This document shows positions 16,727 to 24,743 of a stretch of 64,000 nucleotides of DNA, in pieces (the first letter of the stretch is position 1; every line of letters begins with the position of its first letter). The position numbers and the translations under genes are program-made. The DNA comes from SB25 sp050180705. Lineage in GTDB: Bacteria > Bacteroidota > Bacteroidia > Bacteroidales > Tenuifilaceae. The DNA lies in the NCBI GenBank assembly GCA_050180705.1, contig JBFXDX010000019.1:19183-83182 (forward strand), read 5' to 3'. Below the pieces are notes generated by a model, which worked only from the letters and a program-made list of their open reading frames with translations, had not been told where the DNA came from and did not search any database.

Positions 16727-17743
16727 TTAATAGGCCATACTCTTTCTTAAATCTACCAACTGCCTGATTTTGGCAAATGCATTTACACTTTCATCAAAGT
16801 TTAGCGTTTGGTGTCCATCCGACATTGCTTTTTCGGGTGTTCTATGTATTTCGAGCAGGACACCGTCGGCTCCAGCCATTACCGATGCCAATGCCATTGT
16901 TTCAACATAATCTCTAACACCTACTCCGTGCGAGGGATCGCAGAATACAGGCAGGTGACTTTTATCCTTAAGGTATGGAATGGCGTTTAAATCCAACGTG
17001 TTCCGATACTCCTTCTCGAAGGTACGAATCCCTCTTTCGCAAAGTATAATCTTTTCGTTTCCACTCGAGAAAATATATTCAGCCGACGAAAGGAACTCAG
17101 GAAGAGTTGCAGACATCCCTCTTTTTAGTATGATAGGCTTATCCACTTTGCCCAGTGCGTCGAGCAGGTTGAAATTCTGCATATTACGAGTGCCAACCTG
17201 AAAAATATCGACATAGGGGTACATCTCTTCTATCTGTGAAACCTGCATTACTTCGGAAACAACCTTAATACTGTTGCTTTTACAGTGCTTCGAGAAAATC
17301 TTAAGTCCATCGATACCCAATCCCCTGAATGAATACGGTGAACTTCGAGGCTTGAATATTCCACCTCGCATCAACTTAATGTTCTGTTGCTTTAACAGTT
17401 CAACAGTATTTACCACCTGTTCCTCATTTTCAATGGCGCAGGGGCCAGCAGCAATTGAAAAATTAGTGCGTGATATTTTAACATCATCGCCCAAATCTAT
17501 TTCTGTGTTATTCACCTTCCATTGCCTGGAAACAAGAGGATTCTCGTCTAAAACTATATGGATGTCCTTTATACCCGGAAGGGTTCCCACATTTCTGATA
17601 TCAAATTCGGAACGTCCAATACACACAAGGTATTGCTGGTCGAATGTTTTAACGGGCGTTGGTTTGTAACCAATGCTAACTATCTTCTCAACAATTTGGT
17701 TGAGTTGGTTATTATCGCAAGTTTCCTTTAGTTGAATTAGCAT
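16727..17743 (-). CDS. DAHP synthase with N-terminal regulatory domain, last gene of the trp operon
   Basis: 338 aa. First enzyme of the shikimate pathway: joins phosphoenolpyruvate and erythrose-4-phosphate. An N-terminal ferredoxin-like domain (about 1-70, MLIQLKETCDNNQLNQIVEK) precedes the barrel, as in the B. subtilis/Thermotoga-type AroA(I-beta) enzymes. Barrel motifs: AAGPCAIEN, MRGGIFKPRSSPYSF, ILKRGMS, CDPSHGVG, and the metal-binding HRTPEKAMSDGHQTL. It overlaps trpA by seven bases, so it is co-transcribed and would be under Trp attenuation. A second, different DAHP synthase lies in the phe/tyr operon. Confidence 0.93.
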   Translation of the reverse strand: MLIQLKETCDNNQLNQIVEKIVSIGYKPTPVKTFDQQYLVCIGRSEFDIRNVGTLPGIKDIHIVLDENPLVSRQWKVNNTEIDLGDDVKISRTNFSIAAGPCAIENEEQVVNTVELLKQQNIKLMRGGIFKPRSSPYSFRGLGIDGLKIFSKHCKSNSIKVVSEVMQVSQIEEMYPYVDIFQVGTRNMQNFNLLDALGKVDKPIILKRGMSATLPEFLSSAEYIFSSGNEKIILCERGIRTFEKEYRNTLDLNAIPYLKDKSHLPVFCDPSHGVGVRDYVETMALASVMAGADGVLLEIHRTPEKAMSDGHQTLNFDESVNAFAKIRQLVDLRKSMAY

Positions 17744-18534
17744 AGCTTTAGTGCATTTTCGTTGATTTCTCTTAAAAAATCTTCAGTGTTTTTTTCGATA
17801 TCATTATCAACACTAATCTTTTTAAGGAAGGCACTTCCAATTATGGCTCCTCTGCAAAATTCAGTTGCATCACGGAAAGTCTCCGCGTTATGTATTCCAA
17901 AGCCTACCAAAATTGGGTTATGTAAGTTAAGTTTGCTTATTCTAGAAAGGTATTCGCGTTGTAATTCTGAAAATCGACTTTCTTTACCTGTTATTGATGA
18001 GGAACTTACCGCGTAAATAAATCCGTTGGAAAGTTTGTCGATTTGCCTAATTCGCTCTTCGGTTGTGCTAGGGGTAATTAAAAAAACAAACCGTAACGAG
18101 TGCTGCTCAAAAATTCTTTTGTAGTGCTGCTCGTATTCATCAAGGGGAATGTCGGGGATTATAACCCCACTAACTCCAACACTTGTTGCTTGTTCGCAAA
18201 ATTTTTCAATTCCGTTCTTGAGAATGGGATTCAGGTAACCCATAAGCACTAACGGAACATCAACTTTTTCTTTGATTGATGCAAGTTGCTCAAAGAGTAG
18301 TTTAATGTTCATCCCATTTGAAATAGCCATTGAACTTGTTTGCTGAATTACGGAGCCATCGGCCAACGGGTCAGAGTAAGGCATTCCTACCTCAATTAAG
18401 TCAACCCCGTTCCTTTGAAGCGCTAGTATTATTTGTGCGGTTGAGTCGATATTGGGATAGCCAGCAGTGAAATATATTGAAAGAACCTTTCCCTGTTTTG
18501 TATCGAATAGTGTATTGATCTTGTTCGTTTCCAT
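17737..18534 (-). CDS. trpA: Tryptophan synthase alpha subunit
   Basis: 265 aa, normal length. Cleaves indole-3-glycerol phosphate and passes indole to TrpB. The active-site Glu and Asp lie in LIEVGMPYSDPLADGSVIQ; the phosphate-binding segment is VGFGIHNAET and GSAFLKK. TrpB and TrpA are encoded next to each other (seven-base gap) to form the alpha2beta2 complex. Confidence 0.97.
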   Translation of the reverse strand: METNKINTLFDTKQGKVLSIYFTAGYPNIDSTAQIILALQRNGVDLIEVGMPYSDPLADGSVIQQTSSMAISNGMNIKLLFEQLASIKEKVDVPLVLMGYLNPILKNGIEKFCEQATSVGVSGVIIPDIPLDEYEQHYKRIFEQHSLRFVFLITPSTTEERIRQIDKLSNGFIYAVSSSSITGKESRFSELQREYLSRISKLNLHNPILVGFGIHNAETFRDATEFCRGAIIGSAFLKKISVDNDIEKNTEDFLREINENALKLC

Positions 18535-18541
18535 TGCTTTG

Positions 18542-19729
18542 TCAGATACTATTTTCGAAATACTCCTTGTAAGTGTCTAAGTCTTTATCACCGCGTCCCG
18601 ATAGGTTTACAACCACAACATCGCTTCCCTTTAGTTTTAACTTGGATAGTGCTGCAAGTGCGTGCGATGATTCCAATGCTGGAATTATTCCCTCGGTTTG
18701 AGTGAGTTCGAAAGCAGCAGCCACAGCTTCTCTATCTGTTGCCGACAGGTACATTGCCCTCCCATTTGAGTGTAAATGCGCGTGGAGTGGTCCAATGCCC
18801 GGATAGTCAAGCCCTGCAGATATTGAGTGCGCCTCAAGCACCTGCCCATCGGGGTTTTGCATAAGCATAGTTTTGCAGCCGTGAATTATCCCCATAGAGC
18901 CAGTGGTTAGAGTTGCTGCAGTTTTTTTGGTTTCGACACCCTCTCCTGCGGCCTCAACGCCAATTAGGTTGACGTTTTTATCGTCAATAAAATGATAAAA
19001 AGCCCCAGCAGCGTTACTTCCACCACCTACACAGGCAATAACATAGTTTGGTGTTTCTATCCCTTCCTTCTCTTTGAGTTGATTCCTTATTTCCTTGCTG
19101 ATTACCGATTGAAATCGTGCCACCATATCGGGATATGGATGTGGTCCAATGGTTGAGCCTATCACATAATGAGTTTCTGAGGCATTGTTTATCCAGAATC
19201 GGATGGCTTCATTGGTGGCATCCTTCAATGTTTGACTGCCTGAGGTTGCTGGAATTACTTTAGCACCAAGCATTTTCATCCTTAAAACATTGGGTTGTTG
19301 CCGTTGAATATCTTTTGCACCCATAAAAACAGTGCACTGAAGTCCCATTAGGGCGCAAACTGTGGCTGTGGCTACTCCGTGCTGTCCTGCTCCTGTTTCT
19401 GCTATGATGTGATGTTTATTCAATCGCTTTGCCAGTAGTATTTGGCCAACAACATTGTTCAACTTATGAGCGCCTGTATGGCATAAATCCTCTCGCTTCA
19501 GATAAATCTTAGCCCCTTTTGTGCTTGATAGATTTTTGGCGTGAAATAGAGGTGTAGGTCTGCCAACATAGTTTGCAAGCAAATCCTCAAATTCCTTTTT
19601 GAAATCATCAGAATTTATGATTGGCAGATAGTTTTGTTGCAACTCGTTAACATTTGCATAAAGCATTTCGGGAATAAATGCCCCTCCAAAATCGCCATAG
19701 TACCCTTTGATGTCTGGCTGGTAATTCAT
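18542..19729 (-). CDS. trpB: Tryptophan synthase beta subunit
   Basis: 395 aa, TrpB1 type. Condenses indole and serine to tryptophan with PLP. The PLP lysine is in REDLCHTGAHKLNN; ETGAGQHGVA contains the catalytic Glu; the phosphate clamp is CVGGGSNAAG. Its ATG overlaps the trpF stop by four bases, indicating translational coupling. Confidence 0.98.
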   Translation of the reverse strand: MNYQPDIKGYYGDFGGAFIPEMLYANVNELQQNYLPIINSDDFKKEFEDLLANYVGRPTPLFHAKNLSSTKGAKIYLKREDLCHTGAHKLNNVVGQILLAKRLNKHHIIAETGAGQHGVATATVCALMGLQCTVFMGAKDIQRQQPNVLRMKMLGAKVIPATSGSQTLKDATNEAIRFWINNASETHYVIGSTIGPHPYPDMVARFQSVISKEIRNQLKEKEGIETPNYVIACVGGGSNAAGAFYHFIDDKNVNLIGVEAAGEGVETKKTAATLTTGSMGIIHGCKTMLMQNPDGQVLEAHSISAGLDYPGIGPLHAHLHSNGRAMYLSATDREAVAAAFELTQTEGIIPALESSHALAALSKLKLKGSDVVVVNLSGRGDKDLDTYKEYFENSI

Positions 19730-20346
19730 ATTCGGTTTAAATCTTTTGTGAACTGTTTTGTTTTGTTGATATCCTTAATGCCGGGTGCAGTTTCGAACTT
19801 GCTGTTGATATCAACTGCGTAAAGCATTGGATGATTAAGTTGATTCAAGTAGCCTATATCATTCGGGCCGATTCCTCCACTTAAAAAGAAAGGTATCGAT
19901 AGTTTGTAACCAGAAAGAACGCTATGGTTAAATGCCAACCCGTTACCACCGTACTTTTCCCCTTTGGTGTCGAAAAGGAAATAGTTGCAGTAATCCTGGT
20001 AGTAACCTAAGTTGGATGGTAAAGTGTTGGATATCCCAAATGCTTTTATGACTGATGCAAATTTTTGTATCTCCTTACATTGTTCAGGTTTCTCGTCGCC
20101 GTGCAGTTGAATATATTTGAACCCATACCTCTCTGTAATTTTTGCTATAACGGTCGTACTTTCATTCACAAAAACGGCCACCTTGTTGATGTTATTTGGA
20201 ATAAGATTAAAAGGGAATGTTTCAATCTGACTAACAACGCTGCGTGGTGATGCTGAATGGAAGATGAATCCTAGAAAATCGGGATTTAATCCGACAATTT
20301 TAGGGATGTCACATCTTTCAGTTATACCGCAGATTTTCAGTTTCAT
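19726..20346 (-). CDS. trpF: Phosphoribosylanthranilate isomerase
   Basis: 206 aa, single-domain TrpF. Catalytic Cys in MKLKICGIT at the N-terminus; the general acid Asp lies in YAVDINSKFE. VQLHGDE-type substrate motif appears as YIQLHGDEKPEQ, and FFLSGGIGP is the phosphate-binding loop. Converts phosphoribosylanthranilate to CdRP. Ten-base gap from trpC. Confidence 0.96.
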   Translation of the reverse strand: MKLKICGITERCDIPKIVGLNPDFLGFIFHSASPRSVVSQIETFPFNLIPNNINKVAVFVNESTTVIAKITERYGFKYIQLHGDEKPEQCKEIQKFASVIKAFGISNTLPSNLGYYQDYCNYFLFDTKGEKYGGNGLAFNHSVLSGYKLSIPFFLSGGIGPNDIGYLNQLNHPMLYAVDINSKFETAPGIKDINKTKQFTKDLNRI

Positions 20347-20356
20347 TGTTCTCGTT

Positions 20357-21169
20357 TTACTGGATTATTGCTTGGTGTTGTTCCAACTCCTTAATTCTAT
20401 TGACAAAAGTTCCACACGCCTTACCTGGGTTCGATTCTCTCATAAACTTCTCGCCTATAAGAAATCCATCAAACCCAATACTCTTTAAGGATATCAACGT
20501 TTCTGCGGAATCAATTCCACTCTCAGCAACCTTCACCACATTGTTTGGAAGATGCTGAAGTAACGAGGCTGAGTGATCAATGTTAACCTCAAAATTCTTG
20601 AGATTTCGGTTGTTTATTCCAACAATAGATGCATCGGCGGGTAGTTTACCAATATTCTCCTCGCTATGAACCTCGAAAAGAACCTGAAGGCCCAACGATT
20701 TGGCGAAGGTAGCAAGGCTTAAGAGTTCTTCTGCCGTGAGTATTTCAGCAATAAGGAGAATGGCATCTGCACCAATGCTTTTGGCTTCTACTATTTGGTA
20801 TTCATCAACTATGAAATCTTTCCGAAGTATTGGGCAGTAGTTGAATTTCCGTGCTGTTGTTAAGTCCTTTTGATGTCCTCCAAAGAATTTGCTATCGGTT
20901 AATACAGATAATGCAGATGCTCCAGCCTGCATATATTGCAAGCAAACCTGCTCGGGCTTTGCATATTCGTTTATAACTCCTTTTGATGGCGATTTGCGTT
21001 TGAACTCAGCAATTATCCCAGAAAGATCGGGACGAAGAATGTATTCGCTTAGCGATAAAGGCTGAGAGTTGAAATATATGCTTCGTTCCAAAAGTTTTAC
21101 TGGGTAGAGCTCCTTTTGCTCGGCCACTTCCTGCTTTTTGTTCAATACTATTTCGTCTAGAATGCTCAT
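20357..21169 (-). CDS. trpC: Indole-3-glycerol-phosphate synthase
   Basis: 270 aa, stand-alone TrpC, not fused to TrpF. Motifs: the substrate-binding and catalytic segment IIAEFKRKSPSKGVI, LTDSKFFGGHQ, ILRKDFIVDEYQI, and GINNRNLKNFEV, with ESGIDSAE near the end. Cyclises CdRP to indole-3-glycerol phosphate. Two-base gap to trpD. Confidence 0.97.
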   Translation of the reverse strand: MSILDEIVLNKKQEVAEQKELYPVKLLERSIYFNSQPLSLSEYILRPDLSGIIAEFKRKSPSKGVINEYAKPEQVCLQYMQAGASALSVLTDSKFFGGHQKDLTTARKFNYCPILRKDFIVDEYQIVEAKSIGADAILLIAEILTAEELLSLATFAKSLGLQVLFEVHSEENIGKLPADASIVGINNRNLKNFEVNIDHSASLLQHLPNNVVKVAESGIDSAETLISLKSIGFDGFLIGEKFMRESNPGKACGTFVNRIKELEQHQAIIQ

Positions 21170-21171
21170 AA

Positions 21172-22161
21172 CTACTGCATCGATATTATTTTTTTGAAAG
21201 ATTTTAGAGCCTTGCCCGATTCAATGGATTCTCTTGCAACAAGGATTGCATCACCCAAAGCAATTCCTTTATAGCAGTTAATTGCCATTGCCGAGTTGGC
21301 TATTGTTACATCAATTTTCTCTTTATCTGCCTTATTATTAAGTATGGATAGAAATATTTTGGCCGATTCATCAGGGTTTGCCCCGCCTTCGATGCTAGTT
21401 GATGCTACTTTCCTAAAACCAAAGTTTTCGGGAGTTAAGCAACTATCACCTTGCTTTGAAAACACCTTTGCAGGGCCAGTCAGCGAAATTTCATCGTAAC
21501 CATCGAGGCTGTGAACAATTCTAAAATCGTTAAGATGATTGTTTAGCAGGTAGCTGTAGGTTCGTCCCACTTCAATGTTGAAAACGCCACTTACCTGATA
21601 TTTTGGGCGGGCTGGGTTTACCAAAGGCCCTAGAATATTGAAGAAAGTTTTCACACCCAATTGTCGTCTTATAGGACCTATTGTTTTAAGGGCTGGATGG
21701 AACAGCGGAGCGTGAAGGAAGCATACGTTTGTGGAATCTATTTCTCTTTTTAGTTTTTCGGCGCTAGTGCTGAACTTATACCCAAGAATCTCCATAAGGT
21801 TTGACGAACCAGTAACGGACGACACCCCGTAATTTCCGTGCTTAGCAACAGGCACACCAGCTCCTGCAACAACAAATGCTGATACTGTAGATATATTAAA
21901 TGTGTTTTTGCCATCGCCACCCGTTCCGCAAAGATCAATGGTTTGCCCACCATTTATATCAACCGGCAACGCAAGGTCAAGCAATGCATCGCGAAACCCT
22001 TGCAATTCCTCGAGGCTTATATTCCGCATAATATATGCTGTAAGCATAGCGGACATCTGCGATTCGTTAATATTGCCACTGGCAATATTGTGTATTAAAT
22101 CTTGGGCTTCGGATCTGCTAAGTTTTTGAGATTCCAGAAGCTTATTTAAAATCTGTTTCAC
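21172..22161 (-). CDS. trpD: Anthranilate phosphoribosyltransferase
   Basis: 329 aa. Transfers the phosphoribosyl group from PRPP to anthranilate. Glycine-rich PRPP site DLCGTGGDGKNTFNIST is present, followed by KHGNYGVSS and the anthranilate-binding segment. It is not fused to TrpG, which is a separate upstream gene with a 28-base gap. Confidence 0.97.
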   Translation of the reverse strand: MKQILNKLLESQKLSRSEAQDLIHNIASGNINESQMSAMLTAYIMRNISLEELQGFRDALLDLALPVDINGGQTIDLCGTGGDGKNTFNISTVSAFVVAGAGVPVAKHGNYGVSSVTGSSNLMEILGYKFSTSAEKLKREIDSTNVCFLHAPLFHPALKTIGPIRRQLGVKTFFNILGPLVNPARPKYQVSGVFNIEVGRTYSYLLNNHLNDFRIVHSLDGYDEISLTGPAKVFSKQGDSCLTPENFGFRKVASTSIEGGANPDESAKIFLSILNNKADKEKIDVTIANSAMAINCYKGIALGDAILVARESIESGKALKSFKKIISMQ

Positions 22162-22189
22162 TTGTACAGAATTTATTGATTGAGAATGA

Positions 22190-22765
22190 CTAAAATCTTT
22201 TTAACCAGTTAAAAATGATTTGCTTCCCGTTCGGAGTAAGGATTGATTCTGGATGAAATTGCACGCCACACACATCGTACTCTGTATGGCTTAATGCCAT
22301 TATTTGACCGTTTTCGTCGATAGCATCAACCCTCAAGCAGCTTGGTAATCCGTCGGGATTTACTACCCACGAATGGTATCGTCCTGCCTCAAAGGTTTCG
22401 GGAATCCCTTCAAAAATGTAATGGATAGGTTGTTTCAGTATCATTTTGCTGGCAACTCCGTGGTAAACTGTATCAATATTTATAAGCGCTCCTCCAAACG
22501 ATTCCGCAATGGCCTGCTGTCCAAGGCAAACTCCGAATATTCTTTTTGTTTTTGAGTATCGCTCAATTATTGGTAGCAGGTTGCCTGCCTCACTAGGAAT
22601 GCCTGGGCCTGGAGATAGTATAATTCCATCGAAACGCTCAACCATATCTACCTCAATTTGGTCATTACGGAAAACCTCAATGCTATGCTGTCCAGAATCC
22701 TCCACATAGTGCAAAAGATTGAATGTGAATGAGTCGTAGTTGTCGAGAAGTAGTATTGATGCCAT
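22190..22765 (-). CDS. trpG: Anthranilate synthase glutamine amidotransferase subunit
   Basis: 191 aa class-I glutamine amidotransferase. Catalytic Cys in FGVCLGQQAIAESFGG; His/Glu pair in GVQFHPESIL. Supplies ammonia to TrpE. May also serve as PabA if the genome lacks a separate one. Forty-eight bases after trpE. Confidence 0.96.
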   Translation of the reverse strand: MASILLLDNYDSFTFNLLHYVEDSGQHSIEVFRNDQIEVDMVERFDGIILSPGPGIPSEAGNLLPIIERYSKTKRIFGVCLGQQAIAESFGGALINIDTVYHGVASKMILKQPIHYIFEGIPETFEAGRYHSWVVNPDGLPSCLRVDAIDENGQIMALSHTEYDVCGVQFHPESILTPNGKQIIFNWLKRF

Positions 22766-22813
22766 ATTTTGCTTTGTTATTTGTTTACTGGTTATTCTTG
22801 TTGTGTAGTAAAT

Positions 22814-24214
22814 TTAGTTCAAAAAAGTTTTCTCGGCATACTCAATTGCGCGTCGTAATGCCGACACTTTTGAGTTAACCTCCTGTAATTCGCCTTTAGG
22901 CGAAGATCCTATCACTACTCCCGCACCTGCTTGATAATGTAAATTGCCATTAAGACTGAGGAATGAGCGTATTATTATTGCGTGATTTACATTTCCATTC
23001 AGACCTATGAATCCTACAGCTCCGCCATAAATTCCTCGGGGAGTGGGCTCAATTTTTCCGATAAGTTGAACCGCCTTATGCTTTGGTGCTCCGCTAAGCG
23101 TTCCTGCTGGAAATGTTGATGCTAGCAATGCTAGAGGGCTAGTGTTTTCTTTGAGTTCGCCCTTAACATTGGAAACTAAATGGATTACGTGCGAGTAGGT
23201 GTGCACCTCTCTGAATTTGTCAACAACTACGTTGCGTGTATGCCTGCTAAGGTCGTTTCTTGCTAAATCGACCAGCATACAATGCTCTGAGTTTTCCTTC
23301 GGGTTTTTCAGTAATTCCTCAGTTGCTTTTTGGTCAAGGAGTGTATTTCCGCTACGAAATGCTGTTCCTGCAATTGGATTAATGGAGGCAGTTCCATCAA
23401 TTACCTTCAGATGTGCTTCGGGTGACGACCCGAAAATTCTGAAATTTAAATAATCGAAATAGAATAGGTATGGTGATGGGTTGATTGACCGCAATGCTCT
23501 GTAAACATTGAAATCGTCGCCACTAAACTGCTGGCTAAACTGTCGAGAAAGTACAATCTGAAAAACATCGCCCCGAGCACAATGACTTTTGCCCTTCTCA
23601 ACCATATCCATATATCTATCGTCGGACATATTCGAGATTTCCTCGGCGATAGTTTTGAATGGAAAAATAGGCGTGTTTCTGTTTGCTAGTAATGAAAGTA
23701 CTTTTTCTCCAATCTCACTCGAATTAGGAGTGATGAGTTCGTAAAGTATCAAGGTATTGTTGAAATGGTTGAATTCTAGAACAACTTGGTATAGGTCGTA
23801 TTTAATTAACGGTAGTGTTGAGTTGGAAGTTTCGATATTGACATTGTCGAAAAGATTGATAGAATCGTAAGCTGTAAAGCCAAAAAAACCAGCAGTACTA
23901 TTATCTGAGTTGGAATTTTCCAGTTTGAAACTTTTGAAGAACGAGTCAATGAAATTAACGACATCATCAACCTCGTGCTTATTTTCTAATTGTTTATACG
24001 AGTTGTATGTTTTAACACCAGTTTTAGCAACTTCAATGCCTGCAAAAGGCCTTAGGCAGATATATGAGAATGCGTTGTACCTATTACTATAGTCGGCACA
24101 TTCAAGGAGCAAGCATTGAGGATAAGCATCGCGTAATCTCAAGTAAATACCGATAGGCGTGTAGGTGTCGGCTGTAATTTCTGTTGATTTTACTTTTAAG
24201 TATGTTGTTTGCAT
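22814..24214 (-). CDS. trpE: Anthranilate synthase chorismate-binding subunit
   Basis: 466 aa from the ATG at 24214. The frame stays open for 38 more codons upstream, but those run through the attenuator hairpin, so the internal ATG is the real start. C-terminal chorismate-binding motifs: GSSPEAHLKV, IAGTAFRSG, DLARNDLSR, FPAGTLSGAPKHKAVQLI and IYGGAVGFIG. The N-terminal Trp-binding LLES motif reads LLLEC (Cys39 in place of Ser), followed by ADYSNRYNAFSY. In enteric TrpE the serine contributes to feedback inhibition by tryptophan. First gene of trpEGDCFBA-DAHP synthase, preceded by a leader-peptide attenuator. Confidence 0.97.
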   Translation of the reverse strand: MQTTYLKVKSTEITADTYTPIGIYLRLRDAYPQCLLLECADYSNRYNAFSYICLRPFAGIEVAKTGVKTYNSYKQLENKHEVDDVVNFIDSFFKSFKLENSNSDNSTAGFFGFTAYDSINLFDNVNIETSNSTLPLIKYDLYQVVLEFNHFNNTLILYELITPNSSEIGEKVLSLLANRNTPIFPFKTIAEEISNMSDDRYMDMVEKGKSHCARGDVFQIVLSRQFSQQFSGDDFNVYRALRSINPSPYLFYFDYLNFRIFGSSPEAHLKVIDGTASINPIAGTAFRSGNTLLDQKATEELLKNPKENSEHCMLVDLARNDLSRHTRNVVVDKFREVHTYSHVIHLVSNVKGELKENTSPLALLASTFPAGTLSGAPKHKAVQLIGKIEPTPRGIYGGAVGFIGLNGNVNHAIIIRSFLSLNGNLHYQAGAGVVIGSSPKGELQEVNSKVSALRRAIEYAEKTFLN

Positions 24215-24235
24215 TGTATTTGAATTAAGTATTGT

Positions 24236-24274
24236 AAAAAAGAAGGAGGCTCGCTGTGTTAAGCGAGCCTCCTT
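24236..24274 (-). terminator. trp attenuator terminator
   Basis: GGAGGCTCGC pairs with GCGAGCCTCC (plus coordinates 24245-24254 and 24263-24272) with the loop TTAACACA, followed on the minus strand by TTCTTTTTT. It lies between the leader peptide and trpE. The inner arm-plus-loop GCTTAACACAGC (24253-24264) is the exact complement of the leader segment GCTGTGTTAAGC (plus coordinates 24320-24331), which gives a 12-bp antiterminator that excludes this hairpin. Confidence 0.92.
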
Positions 24275-24305
24275 TAATTTCTTTAATTTATAATATAAAC
24301 ATTCA

Positions 24306-24383
24306 TTATAGGCATAAGGGCTTAACACAGCAAAGTATTCCGCTGTGCCACCACCAATTCTGAATATTTAAATTTCTATTCAT
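24306..24383 (-). CDS. trpL: trp operon leader peptide with three consecutive Trp codons
   Basis: 25 aa: MNRNLNIQNWWWHSG then ILCCVKPLCL. The Trp-Trp-Trp codons sit at 24348-24356. Right after them CACAGC (24342-24347 on plus) can pair with GCTGTG to form a 1:2 hairpin. If the ribosome stalls at the Trp codons it covers that first arm, freeing GCTGTGTTAAGC to pair with the terminator arm and let transcription reach trpE. If Trp is plentiful the ribosome reaches the stop at 24306, antitermination is blocked and transcription ends at 24236. All parts are read directly from sequence; the mechanism is the classical one. Confidence 0.92.
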   Translation of the reverse strand: MNRNLNIQNWWWHSGILCCVKPLCL

Positions 24384-24402
24384 TTTGTGCTTATTTTCGA
24401 TG

Positions 24403-24432
24403 CAATATTAATCAAAAAAAATAAAATACAAA
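24403..24432 (-). promoter_or_regulatory. trp operon promoter
   Basis: On the minus strand: TTTG (24429-24432), 18-base spacer, TAATATTG (24403-24410; one mismatch to TAnnTTTG). The predicted start lies about 12 bases before the leader ATG. It is back to back with the phe/tyr promoter; the two -33 elements are 25 bases apart. Confidence 0.6.
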
Positions 24433-24457
24433 TATTTTTAAATTTTAGTTTAATTTT

Positions 24458-24488
24458 TTTGCTGGGAAATAATTATGTACTATCATTG
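24458..24488 (+). promoter_or_regulatory. phe/tyr operon promoter
   Basis: TTTG (24458-24461), 19-base spacer, TATCATTG (24481-24488; one mismatch to TAnnTTTG). The spacing is ideal, and the leader ATG at 24506 follows by 17 bases. Confidence 0.65.
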
Positions 24489-24505
24489 CAAAATATTACA
24501 AGGCA

Positions 24506-24571
24506 ATGGCAAATTATAGTACATACTTTTACGCAGGCTTTTACTTCTACTTTAGCAGGTGGGGGGCTTGA
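24506..24571 (+). CDS. First Phe/Tyr-rich leader peptide of the pheA operon
   Basis: 21 aa: MANYSTYFYAGFYFYFSRWG then A. Residues 4, 7, 9, 13 and 15 are Tyr; 8, 12, 14 and 16 are Phe; residue 19 is Trp. That is ten aromatic residues out of 21. The last codons (GGG GCT TGA) belong to GGGGCTTGAT (24563-24572), the exact complement of the 5' part of the next terminator. A ribosome finishing the peptide covers this segment and lets the terminator form; a ribosome stalled upstream at Phe/Tyr codons leaves it free to form the antiterminator. No Shine-Dalgarno is visible, as is normal here. Confidence 0.9.
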   Translation: MANYSTYFYAGFYFYFSRWGA

Positions 24572-24612
24572 TGATTGTGTGTAGAATGATGAACTAAAAT
24601 GACACAAGATAA

Positions 24613-24642
24613 ATCAAGCCCCGAGAAATCGGGGCTTTTTTA
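24613..24642 (+). terminator. First phe/tyr attenuator terminator
   Basis: AAGCCCCGA (24616-24624) pairs with TCGGGGCTT (24629-24637), GAAA tetraloop, then TTTTTT. ATCAAGCCCC (24613-24622) can instead pair with leader segment GGGGCTTGAT; ACACAA/TTGTGT next to it extends the antiterminator by about six pairs with a small bulge. Confidence 0.92.
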
Positions 24643-24743
24643 TTTGGTACAGATTTCCGAAATTAGACAGAAGACATTAGATAAAAAGAAAGCAATTAGG
24701 GGTAAATATTAAACGAACAACTAACAACAATAAACGAACAACG

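Noticed and set aside
24215..24328. N-terminal 38 codons of the longest trpE frame
   Set aside because: They cross the attenuator terminator and T-run, so the internal ATG at 24214 is the start.
24387..24584. 65-codon plus-strand ORF overlapping the phe/tyr promoter and first leader
   Set aside because: It is in another frame from the Phe/Tyr leader, begins upstream of the promoter and runs through AT-rich sequence; the leader explains this region better.
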